In this document: positions 6,174 to 13,957 of the stretch, piece by piece
Layout of the letters: every line of letters starts with the position of its first letter
Position numbering within the stretch: the stretch's first letter is position 1
IMG/VR virus record: IMGVR_UViG_3300043548_000234
Location: 1 to 35,653 of that record
Strand: one strand, 5' to 3'
DNA length: 35,653 nucleotides
DNA from: a virus
Program-made: the position numbers and the translations under genes
The notes under the pieces: generated by a model
Told to the model about the DNA's origin: nothing
The model's database searches: none
Seen by the model: only the letters and a program-made list of their open reading frames with translations

Positions 6174-8271
6174 CGTAGTCGATCACGCCCTCTAGCCCAA
6201 CGTCGGCCAGCATTTCGCGCAGCTTCATTAGGTCTTCGCGGATCGGCATGTTCTTCTCGGCCGCGAGTGCGCGGTCGATTTCGTTCATGGGCTTCATCGC
6301 CTCGCGAAGTCGCCCGGCGTCGATGCGCTTGGCCGCGTCTTTGACCGCATACTCGGGGTTGTCGACTAAACGCTCGAGGATGGCGCGCGTCGTCTGCCCG
6401 GTGCCCTGCTCTTTGGTCCAAGGCACTGTTTCAAGGCCCGTTTCAAAGCGACCCGCCACGGTGTCGCCCGACAACCCCTTCGACGCGGTTTTGACGAGCT
6501 TCTGTAGCTCTTTCGGGTCAAGCGTTTTGCCGTCGTCGCCTGGGAACTTGCCAACGTGTAGCGCATCGCCAACCTGCACCACGTCAAGGCCTTGAGCCTC
6601 AAACGCTTTGCGTGCGACCTCGAGCTCGTCGGCGCTCTTCGCGGTGTAGCGTGCGCCGGTTTTTTCGGTTGCTTTCATGCTGGCGTTGGCCGGCGTAAAT
6701 TTGTTGAAGCCGGTCGCCTCCTGGCCCGTGATCAGTCCGCGCAGCGCGCCTGCGTAGCGCATCGCGCGCGTATCCTCGGGCGCCATCTCGGGGCCGCCAC
6801 GCTTCGGCTTGCCGCTCGCGGTAGTGCCGAGATCTGACGAACGGATCGACACGAGCGGGCGCGACGTAAAGCCAGGGTTGTTTTCGACAACGCCCTGCGA
6901 GTTGACGTACGTTCCGCGCGTCGGCAACGCCTCGCGCTGGTACATCTGGAACGAGTCGTATATCGGATCTCGCATAGCGCCTGACGGTGTTCGCAGATAG
7001 GCCTCGCCCATCGCGTCGGTGTACGCCTCTCGCGTTGCTTCGTCCGCGCGATTTAGCCCGGCAAGGTGGCCCGTGTTCTCGCCCGTGACAAACTCAAAGG
7101 TGTCGTTCGCGGTGTAGCGCGGTACAGCAGAATCGATGCCGTAGCTTGCGCGCGCGACGAGCTCCTCTTCGCTCGGCGCCTTGAGCGGTCGCTTCTTTTC
7201 GCGCAGCGCTTTTTTCACCGCGCTTGCGTAGTCGCCTTTGTACTTCTCAAGGCGTTGAGCGCCCCACGTAGCAGCCTGCGCTGAGCGCGGCGTCCACTCG
7301 TAGCCTTCTGGCAGCACGTCCTTGCCAAAGCCTTTGCGCTGAGCCGTGTCGGCCAGCACCAGATTCTCGCCAGTCAAAAATCCGTGCTCTTGAGGCGTAA
7401 AGCCGCGAGAGAAATTCTCGCCGTATCCCATGACACGGCCGTGCCAAATGTCGTTCGCGGTCTTGTACAAAGATTCCGACGGGATTGTTGCGTCTTTTGC
7501 GTCAGCGTACGGGCCGGTCTTCTTCCCGAGCCGCACCGCAGCCGGGTCAATATCGAAACCGCCCGTAGCATTCTCACTGTACGCGCGCGCAACGTTGCGT
7601 GCCTGCGATCCAGTGCGCGGTACGGCATCTTCGCCGCGCAAGACTTTGGCGTTGTGCTGCCGCAGCAGTGCACCGACCTCAACCTCTGGGGTCGCCTGCG
7701 GACTGTAAGCCGCACCGCCTCGCGCAAACATCGACGCCATCGCAGGATCGCCGCCCGACACTTCTGTCGCGGTATCGCGCGCGCGGTCGTACCAGTTGGC
7801 GTTGAATGCGCCCTCTTCGACTTTGCGCAGCGCCGCCTGGCGATTGCGCGAAAGTTTCTGCGGGCTGTCGACATCTGCCGGAGCGCCGACGTACTTACCT
7901 TCCGGCGTGCGCTTTAAGTGATCGCCGCGTAGCGCCATGCGCTGCGCTTCAGCGTAATCGGTAACGTTGTCAAAGACAGTGCCGACCGCCTTCTTGCTTT
8001 TTTTGCCGCCTTTCTTTGCGGCCATCATCACCGTGCGCGGGATGCCGCCTACGACGGGAACCATGCCTAGCGTCGAAAGTCCCATACCGAGCACGTCGCC
8101 TTCGCGGCGAGCGCGCTCAAAGTCTCGAGCGCTGAGTGCCTGACCTACGCCAGGCAAAAATCCCGCGGCGATATCAACGCCCATGTCGGCGAGGTCGGCA
8201 TCCTCGCGGTTATCTAGCGAGGTAAAAATACCAGCGCGGCGACGAAGCTCTTCGACGTACGGGTTCGCCAT
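6079..8271 (-). CDS. 730-residue late protein of unknown function, between portal and scaffold
   Basis: A large protein encoded in the head module. Residues about 25-90 hold a hydrophobic Gly-rich stretch (DMGVDIAAGFLPGVGQALSA and GLSTLGMVPVVGG), followed by a Lys-rich segment (AAKKGGKKSKKAV). The middle is polar, with many Arg/Ala/Gly and the segment GFTPQEHGFLTGENLVLADT. A C-terminal hydrophobic stretch (GGVALPAIAAVPTLSSLLS) ends the protein. I recognise no enzyme motif. Large proteins at this position are often packaged head proteins, and the paired hydrophobic ends resemble proteins delivered with DNA, but this is inference. It begins three bases after the portal stop, so it is in the same operon. 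Confidence 0.7.
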   Translation of the reverse strand: MANPYVEELRRRAGIFTSLDNREDADLADMGVDIAAGFLPGVGQALSARDFERARREGDVLGMGLSTLGMVPVVGGIPRTVMMAAKKGGKKSKKAVGTVFDNVTDYAEAQRMALRGDHLKRTPEGKYVGAPADVDSPQKLSRNRQAALRKVEEGAFNANWYDRARDTATEVSGGDPAMASMFARGGAAYSPQATPEVEVGALLRQHNAKVLRGEDAVPRTGSQARNVARAYSENATGGFDIDPAAVRLGKKTGPYADAKDATIPSESLYKTANDIWHGRVMGYGENFSRGFTPQEHGFLTGENLVLADTAQRKGFGKDVLPEGYEWTPRSAQAATWGAQRLEKYKGDYASAVKKALREKKRPLKAPSEEELVARASYGIDSAVPRYTANDTFEFVTGENTGHLAGLNRADEATREAYTDAMGEAYLRTPSGAMRDPIYDSFQMYQREALPTRGTYVNSQGVVENNPGFTSRPLVSIRSSDLGTTASGKPKRGGPEMAPEDTRAMRYAGALRGLITGQEATGFNKFTPANASMKATEKTGARYTAKSADELEVARKAFEAQGLDVVQVGDALHVGKFPGDDGKTLDPKELQKLVKTASKGLSGDTVAGRFETGLETVPWTKEQGTGQTTRAILERLVDNPEYAVKDAAKRIDAGRLREAMKPMNEIDRALAAEKNMPIREDLMKLREMLADVGLEGVIDYVKKTGGVALPAIAAVPTLSSLLSQPDDREQL

Positions 8272-8274
8272 CTC

Positions 8275-10212
8275 TTACGCTCCCGGCAGGATTGGTGGAA
8301 GTTGCGGGTTAGGCTGCATCGCGGCCTGCGCCATTGGCGCGCGCATCGCGTTTAGCTGCAGCACCTTCTGCTCCGCTTCGGCGCGAGTATTGAGCGCTTT
8401 GGCCTTGCGCTCTTCAGCGCCGGCCATCTTCTCGGCGACTTCGGCCTGCTGCAGCGGCGACGGCTGCGGGGGCTGCATGCCCTGGTTCTGCATCTGCGCA
8501 ATCGCCTGGTCGAGCACGCCCTCGATCTCGCCCGAAACTCGGAATTTCGACACGCTCCACTGCAGCAAACGCAGCAGGTACGGCGCCGCACCAGGCACAG
8601 CCTGCGCCATTGGCGAGACTTGCGAGATAAACGCACCGAGTCCCTGCATGAATTGAACGGCGGCGTCGCGCTCGGCGGCCCAGTCCATTGCGGCCATGCT
8701 GTCCGCCTCGACCGAGATGCGGTATTCAGCGAGCTCCTCGTCTTTGATCAATTCGATCGCCGCTTGCGCATACTGCGCATCTGGCGTGCGCATGATGTTT
8801 GAGCGCTGAGCGATCGTCTCGGGCTGGAAGTGCTTGGCAATAATCTCAGCCTTGATGCGAAGCGCCTCGGTGATCCACTCGGCGATGTAAAACTGCATCA
8901 ACTGGATGCGCGTCGAGCCGAACTGCGCCTTGATCTGCTGCGCGGTGGCGGTCTCTGACGCCCGTGACGATCCTCGCATTACGTCAGAGATGCCGAGCAC
9001 CTCGTAGATCTGCACCGTCTTGTCTTGGCGGTACTGTCGCAGGCGGTCGATGCAATTGACGACCTGCTCGATCGGGGCAAAATCGACCTTACCCTTAACG
9101 CCGCCCGACTCGGCGAACATCGCCCAGTTGTCGACGGGGATCAGCTGATTCTCCGCCGCCTGCGAGAACATGCGGCCAACCGAATCTCCCGCGGCTTTGT
9201 CGTAGACGCCAGTTACTTTTGCGGCGCGGGTGAGCCAGGTGATGCGGGTATTGATCTCGTCGAGCTCGTTGAACTGATCCTCGGCAAAAATGTAATCCGC
9301 GCGCGGCATGAAGTTGCTCGAGGTGACGTTAGCGATCACCGGCTTCGGACACGGGAAAAACTTGTCGAGCCGTAGCGGGTCGTCCTTCACGTCGAGAATG
9401 ATTTCGCAGCCTTTGGCAAGCCAGTAGACGCGCTTGTCTTCTTTGTTCCAGATCTCGAACACTTCCGCCTTCGACCACACGTCGTGCGCGGGCTGCATGT
9501 CGGCGGCGTCTTTTGGAGCCGTGCTCGAGGTTGGTGCCTGCTTGGCGATGTCTTCGCCAAAGCGTTTCCCGAGCTGGTCTTTGGTCATGTACACACGGCG
9601 TGCGACCCATCGAACCTCGTTCCAAGTGCGCGCGGGTGACCAGAAAAAATCCTTCCAGTAGATGTAATCGACCGGCGCGTCCTCGTTGACGATGCGCTCA
9701 AAGGTCGATGCGGGGGCGATCTCCTCGCCCGTGAGCGGGTCGAACTGCGCCGGGATCTCCTCGACGACGGTCTCGACCTCGTACCGCTCCCAGATCTGGC
9801 CCATGCCGACGATCAGCCAATCTTCAATGCCCTGGCGGATCGCGGCGTCCCAATCCGAGACGTTGTCGTCAAAAGACCGATTGAGCATGCGCTGCATGAT
9901 CTGCCCGGCCACGCGCGCCTGGTCGTCATCCGCGTCCAGAAACGAACGCGCCACAGACGCGCGTGGCGGCCGGGCGTAGAGCAAGCTCAGCAAAACCTTG
10001 GTGCTCGACCAGAACAGGTTGACTCGGGACTCGTCCTCGGCCCAGTCGTCGCGCTTGTCGAGGTAGCGCTGCGTGATCTTGTCGGCCTTGTCGTGGAACT
10101 TCTGGAGCTCCTTCTTCGACGCCTCAAGCTCGGTGCTCCAGCGCTGCGCGAGGCCTTGCGGGGTATCCGCAAAGTCCTTACTCGACTCGATCCGCGTACT
10201 GCTGTTTTCCAT
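8275..10212 (-). CDS. Portal protein (P22-type)
   Basis: A 645-residue protein directly downstream of the large terminase, overlapping its stop codon by one base (TAATG). The N-terminal 110 residues are helical and charged. Hallmarks of P22-like portals follow: RVNLFWSSTKVLLSLLYARPP near residues 63-83, a WDAAIRQGIEDWLIVGMGQIWERYE stretch, and the aromatic DYIYWKDFFWSPARTWNEV. A later segment has DQFNELDEINTRI and EVLGISDVMRGSSRASETATAQQIK. The C-terminus is a long Gln/Ala-rich helix, like the barrel of long portals. The dodecameric portal forms the DNA channel and docks the terminase. The length of about 650 is at the larger end for portals and is typical of this group. Confidence 0.9.
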   Translation of the reverse strand: MENSSTRIESSKDFADTPQGLAQRWSTELEASKKELQKFHDKADKITQRYLDKRDDWAEDESRVNLFWSSTKVLLSLLYARPPRASVARSFLDADDDQARVAGQIMQRMLNRSFDDNVSDWDAAIRQGIEDWLIVGMGQIWERYEVETVVEEIPAQFDPLTGEEIAPASTFERIVNEDAPVDYIYWKDFFWSPARTWNEVRWVARRVYMTKDQLGKRFGEDIAKQAPTSSTAPKDAADMQPAHDVWSKAEVFEIWNKEDKRVYWLAKGCEIILDVKDDPLRLDKFFPCPKPVIANVTSSNFMPRADYIFAEDQFNELDEINTRITWLTRAAKVTGVYDKAAGDSVGRMFSQAAENQLIPVDNWAMFAESGGVKGKVDFAPIEQVVNCIDRLRQYRQDKTVQIYEVLGISDVMRGSSRASETATAQQIKAQFGSTRIQLMQFYIAEWITEALRIKAEIIAKHFQPETIAQRSNIMRTPDAQYAQAAIELIKDEELAEYRISVEADSMAAMDWAAERDAAVQFMQGLGAFISQVSPMAQAVPGAAPYLLRLLQWSVSKFRVSGEIEGVLDQAIAQMQNQGMQPPQPSPLQQAEVAEKMAGAEERKAKALNTRAEAEQKVLQLNAMRAPMAQAAMQPNPQLPPILPGA

Positions 10213-11549
10213 TACCCGATCCGCCGTGATTGTTTAGGCCGACAGTCCCACACGTCGTCGAGCGCGAAGCTGTAGCTGTTGCCCGAACGTATGGCGATTT
10301 TAGCATCAGCACTTGACAATTTACCAGAAATCGGTTTCGCGGCTAGCGCCAGGTATCTGAACGCGTCCGAGGCGTGCGAGTGCTGGTCGTGCTTCGGGCG
10401 GTTGCGATAAGTCTGCGTGCGCTCGTCCCATTCGCGCATGTACGCGCGCAGGTGCTCGAGCCCCTCGTACGTCGCCTTCTCGTCGAACCAGCATTTCGGC
10501 AGCACGATACGCGCGGCCTCGATGCCATCCTGCAGCGACATCTCCGGCACCAGGCGCGGCGTGATGCCCGCGACTAGGAACTGCTCAATGATCGACTTGC
10601 CCGTTTGGAGGCTTTTGGCTTTCGCGTCGTGCGGGAGGAAGACTTGCCCGACTTTGTACGGCCGTGTTTGGACCCAGTCGATGTAGTGCCCGATCGCTTG
10701 TCCGTCGGCTTCGTAGAAGTCGACGATGCGGTATCCGTCTGGGGTGGTTTGCCATCCCCACCAGCTGCAGCTGTCGGTGTATCCAAGGTCGGCGACCAGA
10801 TCCACAGGGAAATTCGGGTCAATAGCGAATTGACCCACTTGCTGACGTTCATAAAGCTCTCCGATTTGCTTGGCGTAGTACGCGCCCGGTACGGCCGCGT
10901 CGAAGGAAACCTCGTACTCGACCGCGTACGTCTCCTCGGTCATCTGCGCGCGCGCGTCGCGCAGCTCCTCCTCGGGGAGAATGCCGGTCTTGCTCGCGGG
11001 CAGCTCGAGCAGTAGGTGCGATTGCGGGTTCAGACGCGCCTCTTCGCGCATCTGCCAGAAAAAATTCTTTCCAGCCGGAGTCCCGGCGAATATCGCCGAC
11101 CCCTGGCGATCACTGAGAGCCGGCCTCAGTACGGAATACCAGGTGCTCGGGCGCATCTGCCCCACTTCGTCGAGCACACATGCGTCGACGTATATGCCGC
11201 GCATCGCGTCTGGGTTGTCAGCGCCGCCGACGTAGATCGTCGAGTAGTCGCCCGGCTTGCCGTTGTGGATCGTGATCTTGAGCTCGCTCTCGTTGGGCGG
11301 TTTCGCCCAGAGCGGCTTGGTCAGATCCTTGAGGTAGGCCCACGCGACCTTCTTCGCCTGCTCGCGAAACGGCGCGAGGTACACGACCTGCGGCTTGGGG
11401 TGCTTGCACTCGAGCGCGCTGATCACGAGGTCGGCGCACATGGCGACCGTCTTGCCGGCGCGTCGGTGAGCGACCACCACTGCCCAGCGCGCGGTGCGGT
11501 TGTGCAGCGGGGTGAAGACGGAGCGTGGCGCGTAGGTGTTGATGTCCAT
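10212..11549 (-). CDS. terL: Terminase large subunit (packaging ATPase-nuclease)
   Basis: A 445-residue packaging motor. The ATPase half has a Walker A motif AHRRAGKT (27-34) and a Walker B motif VDACVLDE (121-128, catalytic Asp-Glu at the end). A coupling-type AGTPAG follows (155-160). The RNase H-like nuclease half has VADLGYTDS (252-260, first catalytic Asp), LPHDAKAK (305-312) and SHASDAFRYL (391-400, last acidic residue). Walker A begins only 27 residues in, so there is no extra N-terminal domain. It cuts and translocates the DNA concatemer into the prohead through the portal encoded next. The small terminase lies 52 bases upstream in the same direction. Confidence 0.95.
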   Translation of the reverse strand: MDINTYAPRSVFTPLHNRTARWAVVVAHRRAGKTVAMCADLVISALECKHPKPQVVYLAPFREQAKKVAWAYLKDLTKPLWAKPPNESELKITIHNGKPGDYSTIYVGGADNPDAMRGIYVDACVLDEVGQMRPSTWYSVLRPALSDRQGSAIFAGTPAGKNFFWQMREEARLNPQSHLLLELPASKTGILPEEELRDARAQMTEETYAVEYEVSFDAAVPGAYYAKQIGELYERQQVGQFAIDPNFPVDLVADLGYTDSCSWWGWQTTPDGYRIVDFYEADGQAIGHYIDWVQTRPYKVGQVFLPHDAKAKSLQTGKSIIEQFLVAGITPRLVPEMSLQDGIEAARIVLPKCWFDEKATYEGLEHLRAYMREWDERTQTYRNRPKHDQHSHASDAFRYLALAAKPISGKLSSADAKIAIRSGNSYSFALDDVWDCRPKQSRRIG

Positions 11550-11601
11550 TTTTTCTCAACACCCCTTTTTTGGAATGCGAGAGAAGGGCGGCGGGGCCCC
11601 T

Positions 11602-12126
11602 CTACTCGCGACCCCCCGCCTGCCGATCGATGGGGGGTAGGGGGTCAGGAAATGCGCCCTCGGCCGGGCTGGCAGGCGCCTCTAGGGCTGGCCTCGGGTC
11701 TGCAACCCGAAGGTTGCCACCCTTTTCCACTGTGATATCAATGACTTGTACATCGACAGCTTGCGAGTGGGACGTAGATGGGACGTAACCCCCAACATTG
11801 CGCCCTTGCAGCCATGGAAGCTGCACAACTATTGCCCCGTCAACCTGCGCCTGTAGCTGTGCCGGGATCACCTTGGCGACCAGCCCAGCGAAGATCTGCC
11901 GGTCCTGTACGCCGCCCTGGGCGCGCTCTATGAGCCAGCCAGCCAACCCCTCTGGGTGGCATGCGCCCGGCTTGCAGGCGAGCTCTATCGCCTCCTTGAT
12001 CGTTTTGGTGACGACGTTTTGCGTGCCCTTCGGCCGACCGAGCGGATTTCCGCTCTGGCCCGCCTTGAATGGGCGCCCGCCGGCCTTCCGGCGCTGCTCG
12101 ACCGCTGTAGATTGCTGCGCGCTCAT
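11602..12126 (-). CDS. terS: Terminase small subunit (DUF5681-type)
   Basis: A 174-residue protein just upstream of the large terminase. The N-terminus carries GGRPFKAGQSGNPLGRPKGT (16-35), the basic Gly-Arg-Pro signature of DUF5681 proteins, which often stand in the small-terminase position. A helical part follows (IKEAIELACKPGA, LAGWLIERAQGG), then a variable Pro/Ala-rich tail. It is expected to recognise phage DNA and recruit the large subunit. Positions 11768-11788 inside this gene match the tandem motif that flanks attP; there they encode the segment GYVPSTSH. The role is well supported by gene order and motif. Confidence 0.8.
   Translation of the reverse strand: MSAQQSTAVEQRRKAGGRPFKAGQSGNPLGRPKGTQNVVTKTIKEAIELACKPGACHPEGLAGWLIERAQGGVQDRQIFAGLVAKVIPAQLQAQVDGAIVVQLPWLQGRNVGGYVPSTSHSQAVDVQVIDITVEKGGNLRVADPRPALEAPASPAEGAFPDPLPPIDRQAGGRE
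11768..11788 (-). repeat. attP-type tandem motif inside terS
   Basis: Read on the minus strand this is TTACGTCCCA, one T, then CTACGTCCCA. It matches the two 21-bp attP-flanking copies (22448-22468 and 22644-22664) at 20 of 21 positions. The 11-bp period is about one helical turn. It lies within coding sequence. Confidence 0.8.
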
Positions 12127-12171
12127 CGCGTGGCGAGTGTGCCACTGCGATGCGCTATTCGCAACGTGGTG

Positions 12172-12315
12172 CTACAACCCTGACGCCAAGCCCCAGCCGA
12201 ACTTGAACAGCGCAACGACCCAATACGACACGAACCCAAGCGCCGGCAGGCCAAGCCCGATCACGCCAACCAGGCCAATCGTCCAAGCCCAAATCTCTTT
12301 GTCTTGCTCATCCAT
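12172..12315 (-). CDS. 47-residue single-span membrane protein upstream of terS
   Basis: A short ORF with a strong AGGAGGT site about five bases before ATG (12313-12315). The protein begins MDEQDKEIWAW and is then almost entirely hydrophobic (TIGLVGVIGLGLPALGFVSY, then WVVALFKFGW), ending ASGL. This makes one long or two short membrane segments with an acidic N-terminus. It is the first gene of the late operon, 45 bases before terS. A holin-like or membrane-associated role is possible, but a recognisable holin exists elsewhere, so function is open. Confidence 0.7.
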   Translation of the reverse strand: MDEQDKEIWAWTIGLVGVIGLGLPALGFVSYWVVALFKFGWGLASGL

Positions 12316-12417
12316 CGAGCACCTCCTCTGCCCCGCAACCTACCACGCCGCACTCTGCAACAAAGTTTGCTCCTGCTCCCCACACCCCTACTAAATGCGA
12401 GCGCGCGCACTCAAAAA

Positions 12418-12472
12418 CGCCCCTTCGCAGGGGGGATGGCCCCGCGCTGGGCGCGCGGGCCATGCCATCCCC
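12418..12472. other. Strong GC hairpins upstream of the late operon
   Basis: An outer stem GGGGATGG (12432-12439) pairs with CCATCCCC (12465-12472). An inner stem CCCGCGC (12441-12447) pairs with GCGCGGG (12453-12459). Next to it, on the minus strand, a 4-bp CCCC/GGGG stem is followed by CGTTTTTG, resembling a weak intrinsic terminator in front of the first late gene. Such a leader terminator would be consistent with late antitermination, but no antiterminator gene was identified. Confidence 0.4.
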
Positions 12473-12615
12473 GCCCTGCTGCGACTGCCTGCGATCGCTA
12501 TGCGGCCGCATGCGCACGATAGCGAGCGCACGTTTAGCCGGTCAGCCAGGCAACCAGACCGAAAGTGATCTCCCGCACATTCAAAAATATTTTTTGTATT
12601 GTTGCGATTTTCTCA

Positions 12616-12644
12616 TTGCCAATGTGCGATACCTAACATAATAT
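12616..12644 (+). promoter_or_regulatory. Sigma70-type promoter of the small-gene early operon
   Basis: TTGCCA (12616-12621), a 17-bp spacer and TAATAT (12639-12644) form a good promoter in an AT-rich patch. The predicted start near 12651 leaves a leader of about 54 bases before the first ATG at 12705. The palindrome ATGCAT overlaps the -10 end and is repeated 15 bp downstream, a possible operator. Confidence 0.55.
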
Positions 12645-12704
12645 GCATTCATATTGGATGCATTTTTGTATGCCAATAACACCACACAAGGGGAGAAGAA
12701 CAAC

Positions 12705-12917
12705 ATGTCAGTGCTTGTGATCGGTCCTCAGATGGACCTTGCCGTCCTTGCCGAAGCTGCCTGCTGCGACCGCGCCGTAGCCGCGTTCATGCTGCTGGAG
12801 TTGCTGGCCGACGGGCACACAGAAAAGACCTTTGATGACCTCGATGAGGACGAGTTTGCGCGCGCCCTCGACCGCGCTTGTGACCGCATGGATCGGCTCG
12901 AGATCCCTTGTGAGTGA
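12705..12917 (+). CDS. Early small acidic protein 1
   Basis: A 70-residue protein. I chose ATG 12705 because AAGGGGAG lies about 9 bases upstream; an in-frame start at 12654 has no such site. It begins MSVLVIGPQMDLAVLAEAAC, and the second half is very acidic and helical (TFDDLDEDEFARALDRACD). There are four cysteines. No family is recognised. It is the first gene after a strong promoter, and its stop overlaps the next gene, so it heads a translationally coupled cluster of small early genes. Host takeover or counter-defence roles are typical of such genes, but nothing here proves one. Confidence 0.65.
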   Translation: MSVLVIGPQMDLAVLAEAACCDRAVAAFMLLELLADGHTEKTFDDLDEDEFARALDRACDRMDRLEIPCE

Positions 12918-13110
12918 GCGAATTGAGTACCGCGGCCGGGAGTCGCGTCACGGCAAGAACGTACACACGCTGTGTGTACACGCCGACGACGTGACCGACC
13001 GCGAGCTTGTCGAGTTCGTCGAGCGTGCCGGGCGAGACCACAACTCGTTCGGCACGCACGTCGAGCGGTATATAGGAGGCACCGCGCGTGTTCTCTTTTA
13101 CACCGACTGA
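12910..13110 (+). CDS. Early small protein 2
   Basis: A 66-residue protein starting at GTG 12910, overlapping the previous gene by eight bases. It reads VSERIEYRGRESRHGKNVHT, then LCVHADDVTDRELVEFVERA, and ends in GGTARVLFYTD. The composition suggests a small compact alpha/beta fold. No motif is recognised. A longer in-frame start at 12832 would lie entirely inside the previous gene and lacks a ribosome binding site. Confidence 0.55.
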   Translation: MSERIEYRGRESRHGKNVHTLCVHADDVTDRELVEFVERAGRDHNSFGTHVERYIGGTARVLFYTD

Positions 13111-13129
13111 TGCGATATTCGGTACACGT

Positions 13130-13318
13130 ATGTCTGACCACATCAATACACCGACACCGGCCAAGGTCGCAGCCCTGCGCGAAGCGGTCGAGCGCGCAGA
13201 CACGCTCGCCGTCGTCCAGGCGCGACTGATCGACAACCAACAACGCGTCATCGAGTTGCTCGAGGGACGCATCAAAACGCTCGAGTCGATGGTGGCCGAG
13301 CTGAAGTGCAACTACTGA
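13130..13318 (+). CDS. Early small coiled-coil protein 3
   Basis: A 62-residue protein starting at ATG 13130. After a polar start (MSDHINTPTPAKVAALREAV) nearly the whole chain is an amphipathic helix with leucines at heptad spacing (QQRVIELLEGRIKTLESMVA). This points to an oligomerising coiled coil. The ribosome binding site is weak. An in-frame GTG at 13088 would extend it. The function is unknown. Confidence 0.55.
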   Translation: MSDHINTPTPAKVAALREAVERADTLAVVQARLIDNQQRVIELLEGRIKTLESMVAELKCNY

Positions 13319-13328
13319 GGAACCCGCC

Positions 13329-13580
13329 ATGAGTTTCTGGGAATCGTTCTACGTCGTCGCCGTGATTGCCTCCGCGGTCTCGTCGACTGTGCTGCTCGCC
13401 TGGTTCTTTTACGACGTGTTTTGGCGTCACGCTCCGCGCACCGGCGCGCGCTACGAGCCGGACACCGAGCGCCTCGCACGCCTGCAGGCCAAGCGCCGCG
13501 CTGCCTTGCGCGAGCTTGGCGATAAGTGGGTGCTGCACCCGAACCAACCCGCGGTGAAGTGGGGATACAAGCATGACTGA
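13329..13580 (+). CDS. Early membrane protein 4 (single N-terminal span)
   Basis: An 83-residue protein with a GAGGA site eight bases before ATG. Residues about 7-30 (FYVVAVIASAVSSTVLLAWF) form one membrane span. The following part is basic and helical (LARLQAKRRAALREL) and probably cytoplasmic. The last codons overlap the next gene's ATG. No known family. A small inner-membrane anchor expressed early could act in superinfection exclusion, which is only a suggestion. Confidence 0.65.
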   Translation: MSFWESFYVVAVIASAVSSTVLLAWFFYDVFWRHAPRTGARYEPDTERLARLQAKRRAALRELGDKWVLHPNQPAVKWGYKHD

Positions 13581-13749
13581 GTTCATCACCCTCACCGGCC
13601 ATACCGACCACTACAGCGTCGAGACCAAGCTCGACGAGCACACCACGAGCGACGAGGCCGTCAAAGCCTTTGCGCACTTCCTGCTCGGCATGGGCTACGC
13701 CGTCGAGGCCGTCGCCGCCTCGCTCGAGAAGGTGTCGCATGAACTCTGA
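13573..13749 (+). CDS. Early small acidic protein 5
   Basis: A 58-residue protein starting at ATG 13573, overlapping the end of the previous gene. It has a strand-rich start (MTEFITLTGHTDHYSVETKL) and a helical second half (EAVKAFAHFLLGMGYAVEAV). It lies between two genes that both overlap it, which supports real coding. The function is unknown. Confidence 0.6.
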   Translation: MTEFITLTGHTDHYSVETKLDEHTTSDEAVKAFAHFLLGMGYAVEAVAASLEKVSHEL

Positions 13750-13876
13750 CGCGCGCGCCGCTATGCGCGGCCTCTTGCGCCAGCTCTGCGAAGCCGTCGC
13801 TCGAGAGATGCAGCTGCGCGCCGAGGTACGACGCCTTGAGCGCGAATTGGAACAACTAAAGGCCGTGAAGCACTGA
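13739..13876 (+). CDS. Early small helical protein 6
   Basis: A 45-residue protein starting at ATG 13739, with GAGAAGG seven bases upstream and an 11-base overlap with the previous gene. It is one charged helix with leucine heptads near the end (EVRRLERELEQLKAVKH), a likely short coiled coil. No family is recognised. Confidence 0.5.
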   Translation: MNSDARAAMRGLLRQLCEAVAREMQLRAEVRRLERELEQLKAVKH

Positions 13877-13957
13877 TACCTCCTGTACACGGCCCGCTCA
13901 CGCACCGAGAACCCCTAGAGACGGCGAGCTGCCCCCGTGGTGCGAGGCAGCAACCAT

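Larger units (their letters stand above)
12316..12704. other. Intergenic region between late and early operons
   Basis: No convincing gene lies here; a 69-codon minus-strand reading frame at 12308-12517 has no ribosome binding site and Arg/Gly-rich composition. The late-operon side is GC-rich and holds hairpins (12418-12472). The early side (about 12560-12680) is AT-rich, with a plus-strand promoter and two ATGCAT palindromes at 12643-12648 and 12658-12663. Two TGCGAT words (12603-12608 and 12625-12630) lie around the -35 region. The AT-rich part could also serve as a replication or regulatory site. No clear sigma70 promoter toward the late genes was found. Confidence 0.6.

Noticed and set aside
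12308-12517. 69-codon minus-strand frame upstream of the late operon
   Set aside because: No ribosome binding site, Gly/Arg-rich composition, and it overlaps the strong start of the 47-residue membrane gene and a GC hairpin.
13088-13318. Longer GTG-start version of the coiled-coil early gene
   Set aside because: The extra residues overlap the preceding gene and have no ribosome binding site; ATG 13130 is preferred, though its own site is weak.
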